The notes below the pieces were generated by a model that was not told where the DNA came from, ran no database searches, and worked only from the letters and a program-made list of their open reading frames with translations. A DNA stretch of 64,000 nucleotides from Luscinia megarhynchos (lineage: Eukaryota; Chordata; Aves; Passeriformes; Turdidae), in the NCBI GenBank assembly GCA_034336665.1, contig JAPFBE010000002.1, positions 18,950,906 to 19,014,905 of the forward strand, written 5' to 3'. Made by a program: the position numbers and the translations under genes. Position 1 is the stretch's first letter; each line of letters starts with the position of its first letter. Positions 13,001-23,300 of the stretch are shown piece by piece.

Positions 13001-16000
13001 TTTAGATGTATGGTATTTAGATGTTGCTCTGCACTTCTGACTTTTCATGGGTAAGGCATTATTTCTTGGTCTCCTAGACACCCATTGTTAGTTTTTGACA
13101 GTAACACACAGTATCTGGAATTTGAAATTTAGGAGAATTTATTCCATGTCAATTACCTTTCTGCTTCAAAAGCAAGTTGGTAATATCTCTGAATTTAAAA
13201 TATGCCTGCTTAGGTTAGTTTTTTGGTCTAGATACCTGCTGTTTTGGATTTCTTACTAGTACTTTCCCACTAGTCCATCAAGGTACATTTAACTCTTACA
13301 GCCATACTACATTTGAAGAGTTATCAGGGAGAGGGAAGCAGGGATGAGTTTATTCTTTTAGTTAACTGACATTTGTGATGTATTTTGATTTCTTTACCGT
13401 CTCCTTTTTCCTCCCTCTTCAGTCCTTATGCTCCAGTTTATTCTGGAATTTCTCTTGCCGTAATCAATAAATCTGTTTTTAAACCTATAATCACATGCTC
13501 ACTTTTCCATTTTTCAGGGAAAATGCTGTTCTGAGGTGACGTTCCTGCTCCATTTTCTCTGTTCCTTTTCAGGAATGCTGAGTTCCTCTTTTTAACAAGC
13601 TCATGTTATTACTCACACAGTTAATTCTGCTTGAATTTTCTGTGGGCAAATCTACACGTTGTAGTAGATAGCAAATTTGCTGAGCTGTTGTAAGTTGCTG
13701 AATCTTGCACTAACTTTTGTTTCAAAGAAGATAAGCTGAAGATTCTGAGGTTTTGCCATGGATTAAAAGCACACAAGCGGTTTCACACGCATTTTTTTGT
13801 TTGTATACAAATGTTTCATGTATTCACTGCTTCTTTTGTTAGTAGTTTTGTAACAGCTGTTTGTGGTACTGTGTTGTTAAGGTGCAGAGGAATCAACATT
13901 GATGTCATACTTTTCAAAAAACCAAATACAGGCCCTGAAGCCAAAAATAACATTCAGCACCTTAAGGGACTTGCAGTGTCCAGTGTTACAAAGTAATGAT
14001 CCACAAGGAAAACCAGAGGAGTCCTGCAGTACAGAGGAGCTCTTTGAATGGCTGGGTGCTGTCTTTAATCAAGTTAACTTGTAAGTAATTGAATTTGTTT
14101 GATCTTTAAAAATGTTTTAAGTAAGGAAAGCCACAATTTATTTTACAAATAGTTGAATAATAAATAAGACAGACAGTTTTGTAAGTGGGAGTCTTTTATG
14201 CAGTTAAATGTTTGTTTTAAGTCCTGAATTACTTTATCTGTGTTTTTAGGGGTTACCCATATGCACTGGATTGTGTTGGGATAGAGTTAATTTTCTTTGT
14301 AGTAACTGGTGTGGTGCTGTGCTTTGGATCTGTGACCAAGAGTGTTGGTAACAGAGGATGTTTTAGCTACTGATGGGCAGAGCTTGCACAGCCTGAGGGT
14401 GGGCAGGAGGCTGGGAGAGACCCCAGCCAGGACAGCAGACCCCTCTGAGCAGAGGGATATCCCACACCATGGGATATGGTGACATCCTCAGCAGCAAAAG
14501 GTGGATGGGTGGGAAATGTTTGGAGTTCCAGTGTTTGCCTTCCCAAGTAGTTAGATACCCTGCCTTCCTGGAGAGGGCTGCACATCTTCCTGCCCATGGG
14601 AAGTAGTAAATTAATTCCTTTGTGTGCTTTGCATTCATGTGGAACTCTTGTGCTTATTAACCCATGCATTTTCTCCCATTACCCTGTTCAGTTCCAGGTG
14701 GCAGTGGGGGAGGGAGCAGCAGTGTGGTGTTTGGGTGCTTACAGGGTTAACCCACGGCACCATGAGATCTTTTGTATTGATCACTTGGTCATTAGTTACT
14801 TTGGCATTAATTTAGATGATAACACATAGATCCTACTTGTTTGGTGTAAGTTTTGATTACTAAGACATCCTGTAGAATATGTAAAGTGTAGTTTATTTCA
14901 GTTGTATTATTGTTTTGTCTTCCAGAGACAACAAATCCTCCAGCTTCTTATCAACCTATTGCTGCCCTGAGCCCAACACAGTGGTGGAAAAAGCTTTTTT
15001 GTGCACAATCACAGGCTTTATAATTCCTGAGAAGATTATTCAGTTATTGGAGCAGCTGTGGTAAGGGCTGACATAAGGACATTACTATAACACTTGTACT
15101 CAAACACTTCTTATTTGAAATCACTTTTAAGTACTTTTCAGCTGGAATTAAATTGCAAAATATATAAATGTAGATTTTTGTTTTAATTAGGAAATGAGCT
15201 GGAAGCTTGACATCAGTATAAAAAAAGTAATAAACAATTTTTAGATGCCTTGAATTTGAAAAAAGCCTGCCCTGTATTCTTGTCATGACTGGTTCTTATC
15301 TGAATTTCTAAGAAACTGTGGCTGTATGGTACTTCTACATTTTTAAAATGCAGAGTGGATAATAATATCTGGCTTTGATTATTCATAATCTATTTCCTCT
15401 CTGGTGGTAAAAGTATTTGTGTCAAGCATAGCCTTAGACTGTATTACTTCCTCCAATGTCTTTTTTCTTCCCTGATAGCAATTGTTCTCATTAAATGTTC
15501 AGTTTTCTGAAAGACAGTGCATGCTGTAGGAAAGTCAGAACTGCTACTTTACAACTTAGAACTTTTTCTAATTGCTACAACTTGCAGGTTTGCCATGTGT
15601 AAAACTATGGTAGGAATAATAGATAATTAGTGTTAGTTTGTTCCCTAATGTATTCTGAATGTTTTCCTTCGAGTTTATTTATTACGAACTAAACTGTTAA
15701 AAATTTTTCACTAAAGTGTGTCTTTGATTGTTTTACTTAATACTGTAAACTTGAATGTACTGCCTCTTCATTATAATCACTGATTATCTTGTCTTCTTGC
15801 TTGCAGTTGCTATTTTGGTGAACCAAAACTGGCATATTGGCTGACCTTAACTGTGCATGGCTTTGCAGACAGCCCTGTTTCCTGGAGAGAAAATGAACAT
15901 GGTTTCCACAAAGGAGGAGAGAACTTGTACAACTTTGTCATTTTTAGAAATCTGGACTACTGGCTTCAGATGGCTGTAGGAGCTCATGATGATTGCCCTC

Positions 16001-16005
16001 CATAA
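3890..16005 (+). CDS. RPP40: Ribonuclease P/MRP protein subunit p40, complete 8-exon gene
   Basis: The coding sequence joins 3890-4009, 5832-5976, 7215-7283, 9240-9335, 10531-10656, 13882-14080, 14926-15060 and 15807-16005, giving 362 residues and a TAA stop. Every junction is GT-AG and every split codon closes in frame. The human protein, as remembered, has 363 residues and shares long blocks: APRHLLVCE near the N terminus, LPNG, DKDTYEE, EKKPL.FDFLLAW, STLRDLQCPVLQS, TYCCPEP, GFADSPVSW and DYWLQMAVGA at the C terminus. Rpp40 is a nuclear/nucleolar protein of RNase P, which removes 5' leaders from pre-tRNA, and of RNase MRP, which acts on pre-rRNA. From known structures it sits with Pop5, Rpp14 and Rpp30 and is structural, not catalytic. 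The start at 3890 was chosen because it aligns with the human N terminus; the frame is open further upstream (ATG at 3536), but that is promoter/CR1 sequence. Confidence 0.96.
4010..5831 (+). other. RPP40 intron 1
   Basis: The donor is GTGAGT and the acceptor is CCTAATAG. The first 230 bases belong to the CpG island and include a dense G-run tract (4063-4108). The rest is ordinary AT-rich intron in which I recognise no repeat family. Confidence 0.9.
4063..4108 (+). repeat. G-run tract, candidate G-quadruplex, start of intron 1
   Basis: At least eight runs of three or four G separated by one to four bases lie about 55 bases after the exon 1 donor. At least two non-overlapping four-run G-quadruplex motifs fit. 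G-runs at the start of first introns are known to bind hnRNP H/F and to influence splicing and pausing. Confidence 0.7.
5832..5976 (+). CDS. RPP40: RPP40 exon 2, residues 41-89
   Basis: The exon encodes the block that begins VSFLIPECGML and ends in AFVKKG, matching human SFLIPECG and FIKKG. It enters in phase 0 and ends one base into a glycine codon at a GTAAGG donor. Confidence 0.94.
5977..7214 (+). other. RPP40 intron 2
   Basis: GTAAGG donor and a TGTTCAAG acceptor. I see no recognisable repeat or gene inside. Confidence 0.88.
7215..7283 (+). CDS. RPP40: RPP40 exon 3, residues 89-112
   Basis: This 69-base exon encodes GSCYALTYKTKIDQDN and then TAALLPNG, almost identical to human. It both enters and leaves one base into a glycine codon, so skipping it would keep the frame. 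The donor is GTATGA. Confidence 0.93.
7284..9239 (+). other. RPP40 intron 3
   Basis: GTATGA donor and GTTTATAG acceptor. It contains a sense-oriented CR1 fragment at about 7720-8240; the rest shows nothing I recognise. Confidence 0.88.
7720..8240 (+). mobile_element. CR1 LINE 3' fragment, sense, in RPP40 intron 3
   Basis: About 520 bases match the sense CR1 3' end: the ACACAGGAAGGACATGGACC block, the GTCCAGAGGAGGCC block, CTGGAGAAGAGAAGGCTC, a degenerate region near 7900-7990, the CCCTGGAAGTGTTCAAGGCC block, and a terminal array of ATTCTGTG-like octamers at about 8213-8240. It is 5'-truncated, as expected of a dead copy. Confidence 0.9.
9240..9335 (+). CDS. RPP40: RPP40 exon 4, residues 112-144
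   Basis: The exon encodes KLILSVDKDTYEELGLQG and then RPSRYSGKKVMRY, matching human KLILSLDKDTYEETGLQG. It enters and leaves one base into a codon; the donor is GTAAGT. Its 96 bases are a multiple of three. Confidence 0.93.
9336..10530 (+). other. RPP40 intron 4
   Basis: GTAAGT donor and TTTTCTGCAG acceptor. AT-rich; I recognise no repeat or embedded gene. Confidence 0.88.
10531..10656 (+). CDS. RPP40: RPP40 exon 5, residues 144-186
   Basis: The exon encodes IVTIDL, a variable stretch, then ALKEKKPLEFDFLLAWYNT. The variable middle (about residues 150-167) differs most from human, while the EKKPL.FDFLLAW block is nearly unchanged. It ends one base into a glycine codon at a GTAATA donor. Confidence 0.93.
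10657..13881 (+). other. RPP40 intron 5 (largest intron of the gene)
   Basis: GTAATA donor and an acceptor ending TGTTGTTAAG, whose pyrimidine tract is interrupted by purines. No known repeat family is recognisable in its 3.2 kb, which is notable because introns 3 and 6 each hold a retroelement. Confidence 0.87.
13882..14080 (+). CDS. RPP40: RPP40 exon 6, residues 186-252
   Basis: The exon encodes AEESTLMSYFSKNQIQ, the strongly conserved STLRDLQCPVLQS block, and ELFEWLGAVFNQVNL. It ends two bases into a leucine codon at a GTAAGT donor. Confidence 0.94.
14081..14925 (+). other. RPP40 intron 6, more than half occupied by a solo LTR
   Basis: GTAAGT donor and TGTCTTCCAG acceptor. Of its 845 bases, about 490 are an endogenous-retrovirus LTR in the same orientation as the gene. 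Confidence 0.9.
14271..14762 (+). mobile_element. Solo LTR of an avian endogenous retrovirus
   Basis: The block from TGTTGGGATAGAGTTAATTT (from about 14273) to GGGTTAACCCACGG (about 14744-14757) follows an LTR family I know to be widespread in birds: the opening block, the 'GGGATATCCCACACCATGGG' region near 14453-14473, the 'CTTCCCAAGTAG' and 'CTTCCTGGAGAGGGCTG' blocks, and 'CTGCCCATGGGAAGTAGT' near 14590. Only the LTR is present: no gag, pol or env, no second LTR and no primer-binding region follow. It is therefore a recombination-derived solo LTR or a fragment. The region normally carrying the polyadenylation signal (near 14650-14665) is degenerate, as would suit an intronic sense insertion. 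The target-site duplication is not clear. Confidence 0.85.
14926..15060 (+). CDS. RPP40: RPP40 exon 7, residues 252-297
   Basis: The exon encodes a serine-rich start, then STYCCPEPNTVVEKAFLC and TITGFIIPEKI, closely matching human STYCCPEPSTVVAKAYLC. It ends two bases into a cysteine codon at a GTAAGG donor. Confidence 0.94.
15061..15806 (+). other. RPP40 intron 7
   Basis: GTAAGG donor and CTTGCTTGCAG acceptor. AT-rich; nothing recognised inside. Confidence 0.88.
15807..16005 (+). CDS. RPP40: RPP40 exon 8, residues 297-362 and stop
   Basis: The terminal coding exon encodes CYFGEPKLAYWLTLTVHGF, ADSPVSWRENEHGF, KGGENLYNFVIF and DYWLQMAVGAHDDCPP, ending TAA at 16003-16005. The conserved C terminus ending in CPP matches human, so the protein is not truncated. 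Confidence 0.95.
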
Positions 16006-16059
16006 AACTATGTCCACAGAAGAAGTTGTCTAATAATCCCTTGTTACTGACAGAAAACT

Positions 16060-16065
16060 AATAAA
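16060..16065 (+). promoter_or_regulatory. RPP40: Polyadenylation signal of RPP40
   Basis: A canonical AATAAA lies 55 bases after the stop codon, implying cleavage near 16080 and a 3' UTR of only about 75-80 bases. A weaker ATTAAA at about 16355-16360 and an AATAAA near 16464-16469 could serve longer forms. Confidence 0.85.
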
Positions 16066-16084
16066 GTATTTTTGTACAAGTAGT

Positions 16085-19000
16085 AATGTAACAGATTAAG
16101 TACTAAGAGTCTGTTCATGTGGCCAATGGAAGGAATGATTTTTGTTTCTTCACTGTCATACAAGGCCTTCTGAAAAACTTCACAAAACTTCACAGATTTT
16201 AGGAAAAGTTAAATTTTTAAGGGTTTTTCTCAGGAATTGACTGTATGTAGTCCTCTTTTCCAGGAGAAAATTTGGAATTTGAAAATGAGCTTTACAGATT
16301 GCTAGCTGAATATTTGACAGGAAAGCCTGTTTTGGAATTGTTTTATTTCTTTACATTAAAGATCTGCAAAACCTTCATGTCCATGTTTAAGATATTCCAG
16401 AGTATGCTAGCAAAAAAGCCAAAGGGGGAGATGTGTTCTCCCTGATTTGGTAGGGGGTAGGAGAATAAAGGTGAGGAGAAGGTGTGTGGCACTGGGAGGA
16501 GCACCCACTAAACATGGAAAAAGTGAAGGCTTACTGACCTGGCCCCCCTGAATTTGCAGATGACAGTTGGTTTTCAGAAGTCTGTTTCTGACAGTCATGC
16601 AAAAGCCTGCTGCTTCCTTTCTCGGCCCACACACACAGAGTCTCTGCTTTCAGAGAGAGGGTGTGGTTCTTGCTTACCGGGCAACTCGTGGAGCTGAGTC
16701 CCCCCGTGATACTGTTGCAGACACATTTCTGAGAAGAAAGCTCACACAGTGCACTTGATGTGAAACAGGTTTCATTAACAATAAGAGGTAATGCTGAGAG
16801 CATCGGCAGCTATAAAGAATCAATGCTATTCCTGTTGAGATCCATGGAAAGGTAGATGGTGGTTTGGAGAAGGCAGGATTTGGGGTTTGCTTTAAGGAGT
16901 GGGTACATATCATTAAAGTACCAATGCAGTGCTAAAATTGAAGTTGTTCACTTGATGGAGTGAGAGTGGTACTGGAAATGTCAGGGTGAGTGGCACAGAA
17001 AAGCAGGAAGACCACGGGAAGCAGCAAAGTTCTGTATTAATCTATTTGTTTCTCTTCAGTGAGCAGAATCGTGCTGGATGATTTACCAGGTGGTATTTGT
17101 CTACCACACCCTTCCACTAACCATAACCCCCTTTTGCTCAAGTTCTGCTACGTGTCCTAAAGTTCTTGCCTTGGCACATGACTAGGGAATACTTAACATG
17201 GTTATGTTTCATTACTGTGCATCAGTGTGAAGGGTTTGAGTTGTTGACTGAAGTCTGCTTTGAAAGTATCTGTTGGGGCATGATGGACTTCCATAAAAGA
17301 AGCTAGTAACAAGAAGTATCTTCCTTTTTCCTCTTGACCAGAAGGCTGAGTTTTTACTTGTGCCTTCCTGGAAGCTACACCTGTAGCAAAAGTTTGAATA
17401 CAAAGTTAAAGTCCGAAATTTTTATGAAAAATTGAAGTTTGTAGCTTCAGAGCTACTAACTGTAGGTCCTATGAATGTGATCATCTTCCTACCAGATTCT
17501 AGTAAAACGTTTTCCTCAACAGTGTGGATGTGGGCATAAAAGCAGGTGTAATATATACTGCTTGAGGGAAAAAAACCTCCCAGAAGTAAGAATCTTGTAT
17601 GGGTGGGTTTGCTTCCCACAGTTGTTCCAGAAGCAGCTGTGGGACTTGGCTGGGAAGTGGCAGCAGCAGGACCAGGTGAAAGGATTTTTCTAATGAGTTC
17701 TTGGCTGCAGGAGCAGCTTGGGCTCCTTGGTGGATAACGAGCTGCACAAGTGCTGGGGGATACACAGGTTTGCCTCAGTGAGACCATTCTGGAAGGCAAG
17801 CTGAGAGAAAGGATTTCAGCTCCCTGTTTTCCTCAACATGTGAGTATTAAGGTTAATCTTTTTTTTTTTTTTTTTTTTTTTGGTGGCTTTCGAGGGAAAT
17901 CTCAGCAGATTGGGCAGTAGTTACCTTCGCCTCCTGTGTACGTAGGGAATGAACTGCAAGCATTTCTCAAAGCTCAGTGTTGTAGTGGCTGTGCTGCATC
18001 CTACAGTCCATAGATTTCTGCTGGTGCTGGCTTCAAATGGCTTTTCCAGCTAAGGGAAAGGGTTCAAATCCTGTCTGTGAATCCTATAACTTGAGATGCT
18101 GGGCTGGTTTCTAGCTTTCTCCTGTTTTCTGTAAAGTGGTATAAAGTAAAATTTAAAATCCTCGTGCTGTTAATAGGCACTGCAGTTGGTCTAATCTTAG
18201 GCTCTGTGAGCTGATGCTGTGCTAACCAGGTCCCTGCTTCCTAGCAAGGTCCAGTGTTGTGCTCACCTTTAAGGAGAGATGCTTTCCTGTGCTTGCTGGA
18301 TTTTGTAGTTGCAGAGAATAAAAACGGGGGTGGAATTTATTCCTATCTTACCTCCTGCAAAAAAAATGTAAAAAATGAATCCGAGGGAATATTTTTTTCC
18401 CTGGGATGAGATACAGCAGCCTGTTCTTTACCATCTGTTCAGTCAGACTGAGCACTGTGTCTCCCCAGGAGACTCCCAAGCGTGGAGACCCTTGTGAGGA
18501 GAAGGATAGGAAGGCATTGCTCTCATGTTTGGGGATCCCGCTAGGAAGGAAGATCTGAGGCTGGGCCAGGTGGGCAGTAGTTCAAGGAGGAATTGGGCAG
18601 GGCACGTGAGATGGAGATCAAAGTTTTTGCCTGAGAATGAGAGATGGTTGCTGGTGATGTTCTTGCCCTTTGTGCCTGCCTGCAAGGGAGGACAGGAAAA
18701 TGCAAAAGGTTCCCGAGAGCTGCAAAAGTAATGGGGAGCAGCTGTGCACCAGCTGCTTCTGAGATCAAAGGCGACTAAGTGCTTACTAAAAAATTTTGCC
18801 TCAGGGGAGTGTTTTATCTAGGATGAGGAAGGAGAGCCAAAGATCTGAATGCAGAGACAAGCCTGAGGCAAGCTGGTTGTGTGAGAAGTAGAGGTTTTGT
18901 TGTTCTGGAATGCTCACAGACGGTGATAAGCCGCTCCTCGAGAGCCAGGGAATGGCTCTGCTTTAACCTCAGCTTTTCTACTGAGCTCTGCAGTCCTGCC

Positions 19001-19760
19001 TCTCTGCTGGTGGACGGAAGGGAGTTTTGCTGAGAGGTTACTGGGGGTAGCAGAACCCCCTGGAAATGAGCCACAAAACCACATGCTTTTCCAGACACAC
19101 TGCGTTTGACTGTTTATGTGTGTTCATAGATTGATGGGTGTAGAACAAATAGAGGACAAACTTCCATGTTGACAAAGGGAGATTAAAGCTGAGGTAGTTG
19201 GATAGCATGTGTTACACAAAATCACTCTGAATAGAACATATCTGCCTTTTTGGTTTGTAAATCCTGTCTGAATCAGAAACCTGTCTGGAGAAATAAAGGC
19301 ATGTATCCCATAAAGGTGTGCATCCCTTTAGGAAGAGTGGGAGACTAATGATGGTGATGGTACCACCACTGATGGTTGTGCGAGGAAAGGAATACTAGCA
19401 CGAGGAAACTGAGAAAAGTTAGAGATAAGGATGTGAAAGAGGAATTTCTCAGATTCCGGAGCTGCTGTGGTTGCAGGAGGAAAACAGAAAGACTTGGCAG
19501 GAGTGGAGTTTGGGGAATGCAGGAAAGAAAAGAACCCGTGCTCATCTAAGGCAGCTTGAAAAGGAGACAGATCTTAATGAAAGAGAAACATCAGTTCTCT
19601 TCTGGTTGTATCATGCTGTCATTTACTGCGAAATACCCATTTTGGAGAGGCTAGTCAATATGTAAATTTGGATGGGGGGGTGGGAGAAAGCCAAGTTCAC
19701 ATCTCATCAGTCTGGGGTTTGCATAGCAATTATGGGAGTAAGGAAGGTTTCACGAAGATG
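16085..19760. other. Intergenic, nothing recognised apart from a poly-T run
   Basis: This is the first part of the gap between the convergent RPP40 and CDYL genes. Composition is mixed, and open frames of up to about 125 codons are isolated and lack recognisable homology. The only structure I can point to is a 23-base T run at 17859-17881. Confidence 0.6.
17859..17881 (+). repeat. Homopolymer of 23 T
   Basis: The longest homopolymer in the window. CR1 elements do not end in poly-A, so this is not a CR1 tail. It could be the A-tail of a minus-strand retrocopy whose body would extend to the right, or simple slippage. I could not identify a source RNA in the bases to its right. Confidence 0.8.
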
Positions 19761-19769
19761 GACCATTAT

Positions 19770-19925
19770 GCTCTTGTCGGAAGTAATTTGTGTGCTTTTA
19801 TTATTCATTGCTACAGGCTGCCTCTCTTTGGTTTATAGAGAAATTATAGAAATGCCAATAATTTACAGCGATGTTGAGATAGGTTAGATTCTGTCAATGT
19901 TGCTGTTAATTGCAATTAGCAATCA
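19770..19925. promoter_or_regulatory. Candidate conserved non-coding element
   Basis: The stretch is balanced in composition, free of simple repeats, and dense in short AT-core motifs of homeodomain type (TAATTT, ATTATTCAT, CAATAATTTA, GTTAATTGCAATTAGC). This resembles developmental enhancers found in gene deserts. It is a judgement from texture only; I have no alignment. Confidence 0.3.
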
Positions 19926-20074
19926 CCCAATGCTGCAGAGCCTCGGTGGAGTTTTGCTCATGCAGGGAGTTGCCCCTGCTACAGCTAGAAAAAAAAGAAA
20001 TGGAAAGGCAGACAAAAGATATAAAGGAAAACGAGAACGTGGAGGGGTGTTTCTCTTCCCCCTCTCATGGGAGG

Positions 20075-20165
20075 TGCAAGGCAAATCAGTGGCTGATCTG
20101 GGATTAGAATGAAGGCTTTTTGTAGCTAGTCCAGTGCTCTAGCTGCTAGATTATAGTTCCTCTGA
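20075..20165 (-). mobile_element. Ancient tRNA-derived SINE relic
   Basis: The blocks GCAAATCAGTGGC, GATCTGGGATTAGAAT, AGTCCAGTGCTCTAGC and TGCTAGATTATAGTTCC occur in the order seen in an old amniote tRNA-derived repeat, in which a similar string reads 'TCAGTGGCAGAGCTGGGAATAGAACCC' (in parts) and ends 'CCACTAGACCA'. The tRNA-like head would be at the right end, so the element is on the minus strand. It is heavily diverged. Confidence 0.45.
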
Positions 20166-20345
20166 TGCTGTTAATTACAGCGTGCAATTGACTCTGTCTT
20201 AATGCGGCAGCTGCACTGGAACATGCTTGGACTGCTTCTCTTTATCATTTTTATTCACAGAGTGGGTCTTAAAGACCAAAACTGGAGACTAATTAAATTA
20301 GCGGGCTATTAGATAACCACCACCTTCTGAATAGTAACGAGAACT
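20166..20345. promoter_or_regulatory. Candidate conserved non-coding element next to the SINE relic
   Basis: Immediately right of the SINE relic is a non-repetitive stretch rich in transcription-factor-like cores: GTTAATTACAG, GGCAGCTGCAC (an E-box CAGCTG), TTTATCATTTTTATT and TAATTAAATTAGCGGGCTATTAG. It reads like an enhancer, but conservation is not demonstrated. Confidence 0.3.
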
Positions 20346-23300
20346 TCAAAAATATCTACTATAAGCTAAGGCAACTTTTTATACAGCAGTGGCCTCTGTT
20401 TCACCCTTGGAAGGAGCTTCCAGCACTACTGAACAGTACTTATTTTAATGCAGCTGTATACAGGAGCAAAAAGCAGGAGCTAAAGTGACTTAGAGCAGTT
20501 TTCAGCTTTCCAGAAAGCAAAGAGCAGGGAGCCTTGGCTAAGGAAAGTTTCTTTTAGTTGGCTTTTTTAGAACAGTTTAGTTATTAGATATGGATGTGTT
20601 TGACTTGGGCAATTGAAGAATATCCTAGGCAGTGGAAGAGGCTGTTCTGCACTCTCCTCACCCCACTGTATAATGTTGATAAATATTGTTATTAATATTA
20701 TTGCTGTTAATGCTTAAGGCAATGTCCAGGTTCTGTAGATACCAACATCCTTTCTGTATCATCTACTAGTAAGGTTACAGAGAATGCAAAGGGACTAAGT
20801 TTTATTGTGTGGTTACCATTGAATAACAGCACATTTATTGATTTATCATAAAGACAAGTATTTCTAATTTTGTCACTGTTGAAGATTTTATTCAGTTCTG
20901 CCAGAAGTATGCCTTTTGAAAAGGCTTTATCTTGAGACTACAGGAAGCTAGTGCTATTGCATGGGAATTTTCAAAAGTTTTTGTAGTTTGGCGTGGAATA
21001 AAATCCTTAACAAACTGGGCACTACTCTGTCATTTGGACAATGCCATTCCTAATTTTATGAAGAGAGTTTTCTTCTTTGTTATTGAAGGAAATGAAGAAT
21101 TTAAATGGTCAGCTTTTGCAGAGCAGACACAAGACCCAGCAGTGTTACATTAGTCCTTGTGCCTGTTTTTTAGTCAGATACTAAATCCATCTTTAGCTCT
21201 CCTGGTCAGAACAAGGTGGTGTAGCCCCATAAAATTATTTAAAAGCAGTCACATATTTTTGAGTTTTGAGATCGTTTGGGTATAATTTGCTTTCCTATAA
21301 TTGACTTAAATGCCATGTCATGTACTTGTGACTGATTTGACAGGAAGGTGCTGGTGTGTTCCTGGTGTCACTGACGTCTGTGCTGCTCTTCAGGATGGCA
21401 TGACTTGCATCTCTCATGTTAAATACTTCAGAGCCACACTCTGAGACTCGTGGAACCTCTGTGCCTGCACTGATCTTAAAGGTCAGTAGGAATAGCTGGC
21501 ATTTAGCAATTCAGTGTATGGGTTTGTAAGTTCCATGAATTAAGTGTTTAAAATTATATAAGCATCCTCAGAATATATCTGTAAAAAGCAGCAGTCCCTA
21601 CAGAGTTTTGAAGACTTTAAAAAAGCAGACCAGTTTGGTGTTTATTTGTGACAATTAATTCCCCAATGGCATTGACAGCCTTCAGGCTGGACACTCAGCC
21701 CCACAAAGTGCATTTCCTCTTCTTCTCAGAGCAGAGGTGCAGAAAAGTGGGAGTGCTGAGCAGCGAGCTGCCTACACTAGCTGGGAGACAGTGTGAAGGA
21801 TTACAGTGCTCTCGTGGATTCCAGTGCTGCCTGCCCTGGTGGAGGGGTTTTGTCTGGATTTTTCGGGGTTTTTTGGGGGTGTGGAACAGGACATGAGGAA
21901 CAGACAGTTTGAGATAGAAAGAGAAGCGTGCCTGAAGTGCAGTGATAGAGACCTCTGGGTTTTACTTGTAGCCCTGGTAACAAATTGCTGGCTGACCTTC
22001 TACAAATAGCTCTGCAGTTCTGTGCTGCTGCTCTGACACTTCCCCATCAATGCAACAGCCTCAGAGATGCTCCTTGCTTTGCAGAGCACTCTGAGAGAGC
22101 CACAGGTTACCATTTAGCACTCACAGGATTTACCTCAGAACCTGGAATTGGTGCTTGCCACATCCATTTCCCTCTGAAGACTGCTAATCAGAGCCGGGGT
22201 GGTTTTGGCCAGGGCTTCAGGGCAAAGCAAGTCCTATCTTTACCTGCCTGGAGGGTGATGTAAGTGAAGGAAGTGGGATGGGTTTTACTCTGCTTAAGGC
22301 AAGGCTGCAATGTGCTGGATAAACATGGCTCCATTTAGCCAGCAGCATTGCAGGGAACAGAGGGATGAAGGGTAGCTAAGGGTAACATGGAGCATTTGGG
22401 ATATTTATAAAAATGTGAAATGGCTTTTCTTATTGCAAGAGTGGTTGTGCATCATTAAAGGCATCAAAAGCAAAGTGGGAACATGCTTTGTGAATCAGGA
22501 GGAAGAGCAGTCCTTAGCAGTTGCTAATCTATTTATGTTCCAGTCATGCTCAGAGTGTGGCTTTGAGGTCTGCAGCTCTTGTAATTGCCTGGAATATGTC
22601 ACTCTGCAGCAAGATTCATTGTTCTGCTCTCCCTGAGAGGAAGGCTGGGATTTTTAGCTGTAGGACTTAGCTTTCAGTCGAGCAGAGAGACATTCCCAAG
22701 CATTGTTTTGCTGAAGCACTATTAATTATGGCTCCCATTATAAGCATGTCTGTTCCATGTGACCTAGGCAAAAATTGATGCATTTGGTGGGAAGCAGCCA
22801 GACCTTTATTTTGGGGATTATACATGAGGTTTAGGAGCCAAGTTTTGATCCCTGTTGATAGAGGTCCCTTAAACTTTGCAGAACCAGTAGGATGCTTTTT
22901 TGGTTCCCTGATTTCTCAAAGGGTCAGAGACTTAATTTTTTTTCTTTCCTTTTTCTCCACTTCTTGCTGCCAGGCTTTCTTTGCTATTCCCCAAGCAACA
23001 CTCAAAACATTTAGACATTAAGCTTCTCATTAAATGAGAGTGAAATCAGAGCTCCGTGCCTTGCAACAAAGATTTAGATGGGCAAGATTCAGCAGGGATT
23101 GGACACGTTTTCAGGAAGGGATACAAGATGTGGCTTCAAAAGGGCTTCCAGCCCAACCTCACCCCTGTTACTTTGCATGGGAACCTCTCTCCTCTCTGCC
23201 TTCCCTTGAAGAGAAGTGAGTGCTTTTTTAAATAATGAAGAATTCCTGTAGCTTTCTTTCAAGTCCCCTGAGGTATTGTTGACCGTGGGAACCTCTCGTG

